Assembly (NCBI GenBank): GCA_030673645.1
Contig: DAOVIO010000227.1
Coordinates: forward strand, 1 to 5,372
DNA length: 5,372 nucleotides
Origin: JAGLSB01 sp023135955
GTDB lineage: Bacteria > Bacteroidota > Bacteroidia > Bacteroidales > GCA-2748055
Direction: 5' to 3'
Part shown: positions 1-5,372 of the stretch, in pieces
Layout of the letters: each line of letters starts with the position of its first letter
Numbering within the stretch: the stretch's first letter is position 1
Position numbers and translations under genes: made by a program
The notes under the pieces: generated by a model
Told to the model about the DNA's origin: nothing
The model's input: the letters and a program-made list of their open reading frames with translations, nothing else
The model's database searches: none

Positions 1-637
1 TATCCCCGATTGTCGCAGACAAACCAATACGGGAAGGACTCCTGCCAATTGCATGATCCACTCTAGACATAAGGCTTTGAAGTTGTTTTCCTCTCTCCAA
101 TCCAAAAAAAGAATGTATCTCATCAATAACAATAAATCTTAAATCATTAAATAATCTTGTAACTTCATAACCACGATTTACAAAAAGAGCTTCCAACGAT
201 TCAGGTGTTATTAAAAGAATCCCTTGAGGATTTTTTAATCCTTGCATCTTTTTACTCTTAGAAGCATCGCCGTGCCACGGGCACACAAAAATGTCACCCA
301 CTGAGGAACATAAATCTTCTAACCTTTGATATTGATCGTTAATTAGTGCTTTTAAAGGACTTATATATAAAACTTGAAAACTTTTAGGAGGATTTTTATC
401 AATTTCGAACGCTAATTTCGAGACTACAGGAAAAAATACAGCTTCCGTCTTTCCACCAGCAGTTGTTGCCGAGATAATCAAATCATCTTCACCCTTCATA
501 ATTATAGGTGTCGATTCCTCCTGAATATCATATAATGCTTTCCATCCTTTGCGCCAAATCCAACGTTGAACTTTTTCATGAAAAGAATCAAAAGCTTTTG
601 ATTTAGAACTATAGTTTGAATGTTTTGAGTTCATCAT
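1..637 (-). CDS. sngC: Lhr-like superfamily 2 DEIH-box helicase, N-terminal part, probable Shango SngC (3' end beyond left edge)
   Basis: This is the first 212 codons of an ATP-dependent nucleic-acid helicase, open to the left edge with no stop. Numbering from the ATG at 637, the RecA-like domain 1 motifs appear in order: a Q-motif-like DIQEES (38-43, Gln39), motif I TTAGGKT (58-64, Lys63 and Thr64 for ATP/Mg2+), motif Ia SPLKAL (93-98), WHGD (121-124, typical of Lhr-type helicases), motif Ib TPESLE (144-149), motif II DEIH (172-175) and motif III SAT (207-209). The second RecA domain and any accessory domains lie outside the window. It is the last visible gene of the operon and overlaps the end of the ATPase gene in another frame. 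The equivalent in type 2 BREX is BrxHI; the TerB and ATPase partners here point to SngC of Shango. The helicase assignment is very secure and the sng name follows from context. The start is uncertain: in-frame ATGs also occur at 667, 652 and 634. Confidence 0.9.
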   Translation of the reverse strand, partial: MMNSKHSNYSSKSKAFDSFHEKVQRWIWRKGWKALYDIQEESTPIIMKGEDDLIISATTAGGKTEAVFFPVVSKLAFEIDKNPPKSFQVLYISPLKALINDQYQRLEDLCSSVGDIFVCPWHGDASKSKKMQGLKNPQGILLITPESLEALFVNRGYEVTRLFNDLRFIVIDEIHSFFGLERGKQLQSLMSRVDHAIGRSPSRIGLSATIGD

Positions 638-1937
638 CCCCTTCAGCTTCATTTGAATTATATTCATCACTCTGTATTAAATCATTGTCATTGCCTTTAT
701 CCACGTCGATACTAATGTTACCAATAAGACTCTTCCAATCTTGTCCAGGATTTTGCTCTAATATTGATAATAAATCTACAAATTTTTTTATAGTATTCCG
801 TGGCGTTCTAAAATAAGATTCTCCGATCTTCTGATTACAATAACTCATAAAGGCAGTTAGTGCTTCATCGGGAACCAAATATTTCTCTGAATCCCCCATT
901 GCGAAAACATCCCTAGTGTTCCGCAATAAAACAAATAAATCTTCAGGTGTTAAATTTTGCAACCTAATAATAGGACCACTAAAATCAACTAATCCCTCTT
1001 TTGCAAAAGTATTAATAGCAAGCCGTGATTGTAAAGCCTCATAGCTAAAAAGACCCTTCCTTGTGTCCAACATAAACTCGGGAGTCCCACCCATAAGAAA
1101 TCCCATATATCCTGAAGATCCTTGCAATGTATCATTTATTATTCGCAGCAATTGCTCATAATTACTAGTTCTCGATTGAGTATTAGCTAATTTATAGAGA
1201 TTCACCATTTCATCCAAACAAATAATAAGACCGTCATAACCACACATTTTTACAAATTTTGAGAAAAGTTTAAGATAATCATAAACATCGTCATCATCGA
1301 TTATTGTTCTTACGCCTAAATCATTTCTGGCTTCCGTTTTTGTTGAGTATTCCCCCCGAAACCATCTTATAGCATTATTTTGTAAATTCTTATCATCATT
1401 CCTATATCCTGTCCAATATTGTAAAATAACCTTCGCAAAATCGTACCCAGAAACAAGTTCTTGTAGTTCTTGTAATTTATCCTGCATACATTCTTCTTCA
1501 CCAATACCTTTATCCCGAGCTTCTCGTATTATCTCTGAAATAAAACGTTCTATAATGCTAGGAAGGGCTCCTCCATCCGGTTTAGTCCTTGTTGACATAT
1601 TCCGCATAAGTTCTGTATATAATGCGCGAGCTTGACCATTGGTTGAATATAAACGTTTTTCTGGTGACAAGTCTGCGTTAAGAACGACTTTCTTCTTTTC
1701 AATAGCAATAAGTCTAATTAAATTAAGAAAGAAGGATTTCCCAGAACCATATTCTCCAATTATAAAACGTATAAACGAAGAACCATTTTCAACTCTTTCC
1801 AAGTCCGTTACTAAAGCTCCGACTTCTTGGGATCGACCAACTTGTATATGATGCAACCCAAGCCTTGGGACTACTCCGGCTCTTAATGCCTGTAAAATTG
1901 TATCTTTTTCTTTGGGGCGAATTCTTTTTTTATCCAT
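609..1937 (-). CDS. sngB: DUF2791/BrxD-like P-loop ATPase, probable Shango SngB
   Basis: A 442-residue cytoplasmic ATP-binding protein. The N-terminal region has the family pattern GRSQEV (34-39) followed by Walker A GEYGSGKS (61-68, Lys67 and Ser68). A Walker B strand GLIICLDEM (236-244) carries Asp242 and the likely catalytic Glu243. MGGTPEFM (282-289) sits where a sensor-1 strand would follow. RTPRNTIKKFVDLL (377-390) resembles the conserved C-terminal arginine-containing segment of the family. The last 30 or so residues are strongly acidic and look disordered. This domain type is known as BrxD in BREX, next to an Lhr-like helicase. Here the same pair follows a TerB protein, as in Shango. 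The gene starts 8 bp inside the TerB gene and has a GAGGT site at suitable spacing, so the start is well supported. Its biochemical role is not established from sequence; powering or loading the helicase is inference. Confidence 0.9.
   Translation of the reverse strand: MDKKRIRPKEKDTILQALRAGVVPRLGLHHIQVGRSQEVGALVTDLERVENGSSFIRFIIGEYGSGKSFFLNLIRLIAIEKKKVVLNADLSPEKRLYSTNGQARALYTELMRNMSTRTKPDGGALPSIIERFISEIIREARDKGIGEEECMQDKLQELQELVSGYDFAKVILQYWTGYRNDDKNLQNNAIRWFRGEYSTKTEARNDLGVRTIIDDDDVYDYLKLFSKFVKMCGYDGLIICLDEMVNLYKLANTQSRTSNYEQLLRIINDTLQGSSGYMGFLMGGTPEFMLDTRKGLFSYEALQSRLAINTFAKEGLVDFSGPIIRLQNLTPEDLFVLLRNTRDVFAMGDSEKYLVPDEALTAFMSYCNQKIGESYFRTPRNTIKKFVDLLSILEQNPGQDWKSLIGNISIDVDKGNDNDLIQSDEYNSNEAEGDDELKTFKL
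632..670 (-). promoter_or_regulatory. Cluster of possible helicase start codons inside the ATPase gene end
   Basis: The helicase frame opens after a TAA at 679-677 and has GTG at 670 and ATG at 667, 652, 637 and 634, all in frame. The only purine-rich ribosome-binding candidate is GAAGGGG, directly before the ATG at 637 and three bases before the one at 634. That is close for a standard Shine-Dalgarno spacing. The ATG at 667 has only a weak AGAG before it. All candidates lie inside the preceding ATPase gene (overlap 26 to 59 bp), so translation is probably coupled to it whichever start is used. 637 was chosen as the working start, and 634 is almost equally likely. Confidence 0.45.
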
Positions 1938-4281
1938 TTTTTACAACCTCGTCATAAAGATTCACATTAATTATTAAATCCTTGTCCTCTTCAATAAGTG
2001 GTTCATCAAAATTATCAAAAGCCCAACTATTAATGACTTCAATAGCTCCACCTGGTAAGAGATCAAAAGATTCTGCCAATTTCTTGAATTCATCTAGTTT
2101 CCATTGTTCTCGAGTAGTTAATTCACGCAACAGAGCACGATAGGGACTATCCAATGAGACAAAAAGACTATCATCTGCATTATCTACATCTTGAATCTTG
2201 TCTTCCTCAACTATATCATTATCATCAATAAAAATTCCTTCTAGTAATTTTGCAACCTCCTCAGTATCTTTTACTTTATTGTGAACCATATCCATATCTA
2301 ACGTGACCACTTTTTTCTCATCTTTTGGTTGTTCTGGCAATATATATCGAACAGGATCAGACTCTTTCTTTTTAACAGTAATTGGTTCATCTGGAGACCA
2401 TCGAGCGCCAAATCCGTTAAGATCGCTATATAACCTTTCATCAGTAAAACCTAAATGCTTATAAATTCCAGATAATACTTTTACTTCGGAAGAATCAATT
2501 CGTCCATCAGCACCCGCTAATGCCAACAAATATAAGGCAATCTCAGGTCGTTTGCTTTTAGGAATTTGATCAACAATACTTTTTCTCACTTTTACAATAC
2601 TATTCTTATTTTCAACAAAATATTGCATCTTGTGTTCTAATCGTAATCGTTCTAGATCAGTTAATTGAAATGCTTGCTCTAACCGACTTGTTAAATGCAA
2701 TACTTCACTTTCTGAAAAATGATCATCTGCCAATGCAACCATCATGGCCAGCTCAAGAAACAGAGATGCTGATTTATAGCCATCACTTATTGCTAATTTG
2801 AAAGAACAATCTGATAAGTTGAAAAGAATCGCGACATCCGACGATTTCAAAACTGCATCTCCATAAACAACATCTGGAATTATACCAATATTATATTCTC
2901 TAAGAAAATTTGATATGTTTTCTGCCTCTTTTTTAGTCATTTTAGAATCATTTTTTGTAGGCCATAACTTAAAAATTTGATCACCGACCACTCGGCATCT
3001 TTCTTTTTCCTTAACAGGCTCTATTAACAATTTGTTTATCTGATCAAGCTCGGGAACTCGAATTCTTAATTTTTCTTGCAATTCAGCTGGTAATAAAAGA
3101 ATTGCTTCTAAGAATCCGCCTGTCTTGTCCGGGTTACGCCCTAAAAATCGGCTATATGAATCTAACTGATTTGTGCATATTTCCACAATTGCTCTAATCG
3201 TTTCCTTCGGCGAATCTAACAAACAAACATCTGGAAGAGTGCCAAAATTCAATTGAACCTCAAAGAAGGAGCTTGCTGCTCTATAATTAGCCGTAATTTT
3301 GCGTTTGTTTGGTTTTAACATAAGTCCATCAGGAAATCGTTGATTAAACTTTATGATAAAAAGTTCTTCAAACTCTTTTTTTGCTCTTTTGGCAGGTGTT
3401 CGAAAATAAGTCAATTCATCTGTATAAATCCATGCAAGTGCCCATCGAGCATTTAATGGTATACCCTCTTTTGCCATTTGCCCAAGAGCAACACGAATAT
3501 CTAATGGCGTTTGCCATGTTTCATAATATTCAATAGATTCTTCTTTGTATAAACATTGTCCATGATGAAATGATAAAACTACTCTTGCTTTACTTAGAAA
3601 TTCATTACTGTAATGCCTAAAAGAACCATTGCTTGAGAATATTCGTTTTAATCGTTCCACTTCATTCATAATAACAGGCCATTCAGAAATAGATTTATCA
3701 ACAAAGAATCGTCTTTCAAGTCCGTAAAAATACAGGAAGACGTAACCCATCTGAACACTTGTATCAGATGCGCCCGTTGCCAACCAGTGGAGATAACTTG
3801 CTCGTGCTTGCGGAGTAGCATCAGAATAAGCAGGATAGTAAGAAAGTAAATTCTGCTCAATATTTATGTTAGATTTATTCACAGATAATTTAGGATTAAT
3901 AAGACAAGGTTCCACTTGGACATAATAACTATTTGTTCTGCTTTGTTTAGTATGTAAATGTTCACCAACATATATCATTCCATTTGGAATTGTAAAACCT
4001 TTTATTTCTATACTCTGATCTTTTTTAATCCAACATTCATCTCCTGACTGACTCCGATGTTTTTTGTTACTTTGAACAATCTGTATGTCTCTATAATTAT
4101 TGCCTTCAAAAAGCCTTAAACCATCTTTATTTTTTGCATTAAATGAGGAAACCCCTTTAAACAGGATGAATAATAAAACTACTGGAATTATTAATATAGG
4201 AAAAGTAACAACAGATGGACCCACTATCAATAGAAGAAGAATGATTAAACAGCCATTTGCATTATTATCATTTGATCCCAT
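1930..4281 (-). CDS. sngA: TerB-N/TerB/TerB-C protein with N-terminal membrane segment, probable Shango SngA
   Basis: A 783-residue multidomain protein. Residues 11-41 are almost wholly hydrophobic with Pro22, Pro28 and Pro33, followed by Lys42, Lys50 and Lys52. This is one long membrane helix or a short hairpin, with no signal-peptidase site evident. Residues about 80-290 form the TerB-N region: a small beta section ending PNGMIYVGEHL (99-109), then LSYYPAY (146-152), the ARASYLHWLATG stretch (159-170) and GYVFLYFYGLERR (179-191). The TerB fold covers about 505-615, with two acidic helix-start motifs, ALADDHFSESE (516-526) and ALAGADGRIDSSE (587-599), the sites linked to metal binding in TerB proteins. 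An acidic linker (684-707) leads to a TerB-C region (about 712-783). The start is firm: a TAA directly precedes the ATG in frame and AAAGGA lies 9 bases upstream. It is first in the operon and is thought to be the sensing or scaffolding part of Shango; that role is inference. Confidence 0.9.
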   Translation of the reverse strand: MGSNDNNANGCLIILLLLIVGPSVVTFPILIIPVVLLFILFKGVSSFNAKNKDGLRLFEGNNYRDIQIVQSNKKHRSQSGDECWIKKDQSIEIKGFTIPNGMIYVGEHLHTKQSRTNSYYVQVEPCLINPKLSVNKSNINIEQNLLSYYPAYSDATPQARASYLHWLATGASDTSVQMGYVFLYFYGLERRFFVDKSISEWPVIMNEVERLKRIFSSNGSFRHYSNEFLSKARVVLSFHHGQCLYKEESIEYYETWQTPLDIRVALGQMAKEGIPLNARWALAWIYTDELTYFRTPAKRAKKEFEELFIIKFNQRFPDGLMLKPNKRKITANYRAASSFFEVQLNFGTLPDVCLLDSPKETIRAIVEICTNQLDSYSRFLGRNPDKTGGFLEAILLLPAELQEKLRIRVPELDQINKLLIEPVKEKERCRVVGDQIFKLWPTKNDSKMTKKEAENISNFLREYNIGIIPDVVYGDAVLKSSDVAILFNLSDCSFKLAISDGYKSASLFLELAMMVALADDHFSESEVLHLTSRLEQAFQLTDLERLRLEHKMQYFVENKNSIVKVRKSIVDQIPKSKRPEIALYLLALAGADGRIDSSEVKVLSGIYKHLGFTDERLYSDLNGFGARWSPDEPITVKKKESDPVRYILPEQPKDEKKVVTLDMDMVHNKVKDTEEVAKLLEGIFIDDNDIVEEDKIQDVDNADDSLFVSLDSPYRALLRELTTREQWKLDEFKKLAESFDLLPGGAIEVINSWAFDNFDEPLIEEDKDLIINVNLYDEVVKNG
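1946..1950 (-). promoter_or_regulatory. Ribosome-binding site of the ATPase gene, inside the TerB gene end
   Basis: GAGGT lies 8 bases before the ATG at 1937. The stop of the upstream TerB gene (TAA at 1932-1930) comes after that ATG, giving an 8-bp overlap. Ribosomes finishing the TerB protein can therefore restart at the ATPase, which suggests translational coupling and fixed stoichiometry (inference). Confidence 0.75.
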
Positions 4282-4290
4282 TTATAGCTT

Positions 4291-4296
4291 TCCTTT
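4291..4296 (-). promoter_or_regulatory. Ribosome-binding site of the TerB gene
   Basis: AAAGGA lies 9 bases before the ATG at 4281, and a TAA immediately before that ATG closes the frame upstream, so this start is decided. The site overlaps the right half of a 10-bp A/T palindrome, TTTAATTAAA, which could pair weakly across it; a regulatory effect is not supported beyond that. Confidence 0.7.
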
Positions 4297-4344
4297 AATT
4301 AAAAGCCAAATACTTTTAAAATGATTAGTATTAGAACCACTGAA

Positions 4345-4375
4345 GATTGTACAACATAAGTATTTGCGTGTTAAC
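4345..4375 (-). promoter_or_regulatory. Sigma-70 promoter of the TerB-ATPase-helicase operon
   Basis: A -35 box TTAACA (4374-4369, five of six consensus bases) and a -10 box TACAAT (4351-4346, five of six) are separated by 17 bp. A transcript would start near 4339, giving a leader of about 58 bases before the TerB gene ATG. No clear operator repeat flanks the boxes. It is the best match in the gap and is correctly oriented and placed for the operon. Confidence 0.65.
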
Positions 4376-4426
4376 TTTCATTAATCGCACCAAATTTACA
4401 ACACTCATCTCTTGCGTACCTATGTG

Positions 4427-4477
4427 AAAAAGAATCTCTGAAAGCTCCCAAATTGCTAAGAGCATTGCTTTTATTCT
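4427..4477 (-). terminator. Weak terminator-like fold after the DUF4143 gene
   Basis: On the minus strand, starting within the stop codon, AGAAT (4477-4473) can pair with ATTCT (4435-4431), and inside it AAAGC can pair with GCTTT (4445-4441). A run of four T follows at once. The stem is A/T-rich and interrupted by an unpaired CAGAG, and its inner loop is about 20 bases, so it is poor by intrinsic-terminator standards. Its position just after the DUF4143 stop is the main argument for it. Readthrough into the sng operon is quite possible. Confidence 0.25.
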
Positions 4478-5372
4478 ATAAAAATTCCTGGATAGTTTTA
4501 ACCGCATACAGCGGACAAATTTTAATATTTCCATAATTAGAAAAGTTCTCTAAGGAGCATCTTATTCCTGACTTAATATTTTTTTCATTCATAAAAATTT
4601 TCATACTTTGCATTTTTCCTGTTAACCCGGATTTCACTTCAATCGGAATAATTCTCTCGTTTTTTTGTATCACATAATCTATTTCGGCATTACTTGCTTT
4701 TTTTTCTTTATGCCAATAATAAATCTTCGGCCTTACGTTAAATGGTTGGGCTTTAATCAATTCGAGTCCAACAAATAATTCCGCGACGCTACCTTTATTA
4801 ATCATTTCCAAGTTTCGTGCGGCAATAATATCGGCGACATCAAGCCCCAGTATTTGAAGATGAATCCCCGTGTCAAACGAAACGACTTTAAACTTTTTAA
4901 TCTTTATTTGCGCCCCCAATGGAATTCCTTCAGCTGAGGTGTGATATACCTTATATGCCAATCCAGCTTGAATAATCAACTCTAAGGCGTCTTTTAAAGA
5001 GTTATGCGCGGATAAAGAATCAATTTTAGAGTATTTAAACTTATTTCCTGCTTGAAAAGCGATAGATTCAAACACTTCATTGAGCCGAACGACTGCGGAA
5101 CGTTTTTTGTATTTAGCAAAATCATCTCTAAATGTTTCTATAATATCGTTTAATTTCTTTCGACAAGCCAGAATATTTTTTGAGTTCACGTATTCCTGAA
5201 CGATTTCCGGCATACCTCCGATAATATAAAATGTTTTCAAATAATCGATTAATCTATTATGAAAAACAGGTTCTAATGGCTTTAGCTTGCAGCTATTTTT
5301 CATAGTTATTAAAAGATTTTCTCCCAAAGCTTCCAGAAATTCATCAAATGAAAGTGGATACATAAAATAAGA
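4476..5372 (-). CDS. DUF4143 AAA ATPase, C-terminal part (5' end beyond right edge)
   Basis: The frame is open to the right edge, and the first ATG in the window (5363) is internal. The visible text MYPLSFDEFLEALG is the block that normally follows the ATPase core in these roughly 380-430-residue proteins, so the Walker A and B motifs lie outside. Counting from that Met, IIGGMPEIVQEY (47-58) is a family hallmark, and FDTGI (163-167) and GSVAELFVGLEL (191-202) belong to the DUF4143 region. NAEIDYVI (225-232) followed by IPIEVKSG (239-246) gives the E-x-D ... E-V-K pattern of a PD-(D/E)XK-like nuclease fold. The end, ICPLYAV (282-288) plus a few residues, is normal for the family, so the 3' end is intact. 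These ATPases are common, widespread accessory genes of unclear function, sometimes seen with defence or toxin loci. It ends 194 bp before the TerB gene and probably belongs to another transcription unit. Confidence 0.88.
   Translation of the reverse strand, partial: SYFMYPLSFDEFLEALGENLLITMKNSCKLKPLEPVFHNRLIDYLKTFYIIGGMPEIVQEYVNSKNILACRKKLNDIIETFRDDFAKYKKRSAVVRLNEVFESIAFQAGNKFKYSKIDSLSAHNSLKDALELIIQAGLAYKVYHTSAEGIPLGAQIKIKKFKVVSFDTGIHLQILGLDVADIIAARNLEMINKGSVAELFVGLELIKAQPFNVRPKIYYWHKEKKASNAEIDYVIQKNERIIPIEVKSGLTGKMQSMKIFMNEKNIKSGIRCSLENFSNYGNIKICPLYAVKTIQEFL

Larger units (their letters stand above)
4282..4475. other. Intergenic gap between the DUF4143 gene and the sng operon
   Basis: The only non-coding stretch in the window. 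It is A/T-rich and holds the weak terminator-like fold, the sigma-70 promoter and the TerB ribosome-binding site. No tRNA, direct-repeat array, attachment site or insertion-sequence end was seen. It marks the likely boundary between two transcription units. Confidence 0.7.

Noticed and set aside
616..816. A plus-strand frame of 66 codons opposite the ATPase gene end
   Set aside because: Its serine-rich start is the antisense image of the acidic tail of the ATPase, so composition explains it.
1639..1851. A plus-strand frame of 70 codons opposite the ATPase Walker A region
   Set aside because: It is fully antisense to the conserved P-loop part of the ATPase, with no sign of its own start signals.
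3666..3860. A 64-codon minus-strand frame inside the TerB gene
   Set aside because: It lies wholly within the conserved TerB-N region in another frame and has no independent support.
1..4281. Tellurite-resistance (ter) operon reading of the TerB gene
   Set aside because: No TerC, TerD, TerE or TerZ partner is present; the TerB-N/TerB-C architecture with an ATPase and helicase is that of the defence-type family.
4100..4324. A 74-codon plus-strand frame over the TerB gene start
   Set aside because: It is antisense to the membrane segment and first domain of a clear gene; its content is a by-product of that coding sequence.
4282..4475. Possible small RNA, antitoxin gene, attachment site or CRISPR-like repeat in the gap
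   Set aside because: No repeat units, tRNA-like fold or credible short gene was found; the promoter, ribosome-binding site and weak hairpin account for what is visible.
4331..4534. A 67-codon minus-strand reading frame covering the end of the DUF4143 gene and most of the gap
   Set aside because: It starts inside the DUF4143 gene in another frame, runs through the promoter and weak terminator region, and its product has no recognisable features or ribosome-binding site. The DUF4143 protein already has its normal ending, so this is not a frameshifted tail.

Overview
The window is an AT-rich bacterial chromosomal or island segment (by eye roughly one third G+C). All real genes read on the minus strand, so transcription runs from the right edge to the left edge. 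The lineage cannot be fixed from the sequence. The best promoter is an ordinary sigma-70 type (TTAACA-17-TACAAT) and the genes have AAAGGA or GAGGT ribosome-binding sites. This fits a low-GC bacterium with standard initiation signals and argues mildly against Bacteroidota, whose primary-sigma promoters look different.

Layout, in order of transcription: (1) 5372-4476, the 3' part of a gene for a DUF4143-type AAA ATPase; its P-loop half lies beyond the right edge. (2) 4475-4282, a 194-bp non-coding gap with a weak terminator-like fold, a good sigma-70 promoter and a ribosome-binding site. (3) 4281-1930, a 783-residue TerB-family protein with a hydrophobic N-terminal segment, TerB-N, TerB and TerB-C regions. 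(4) 1937-609, a 442-residue P-loop ATPase of the DUF2791/BrxD-like family. (5) 637 to the left edge, the first 212 codons of an Lhr-like superfamily 2 DEIH-box helicase, cut by the window edge just after motif III.

Genes 3-5 overlap each other (8 bp and about 29 bp), so they form a tight three-gene operon. The combination TerB protein + DUF2791 ATPase + Lhr-like helicase, in this order, matches the Shango anti-phage defence system (SngA, SngB, SngC). It also matches the TerB-N/TerB-C-linked ATPase-helicase neighbourhoods discussed earlier in comparative genomics of Ter proteins. The ATPase and helicase resemble the BrxD/BrxHI pair of type 2 BREX. This is therefore a recognised class of defence system, not a new one. 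Points of interest are the likely membrane anchoring of the TerB protein, the coupled translation, the acidic linker and tail, and the shared module with BREX. A working model (inference) is that the TerB protein senses phage infection, perhaps at the membrane, and the ATPase and helicase act on phage DNA. The DUF4143 ATPase upstream is probably a separate neighbour.
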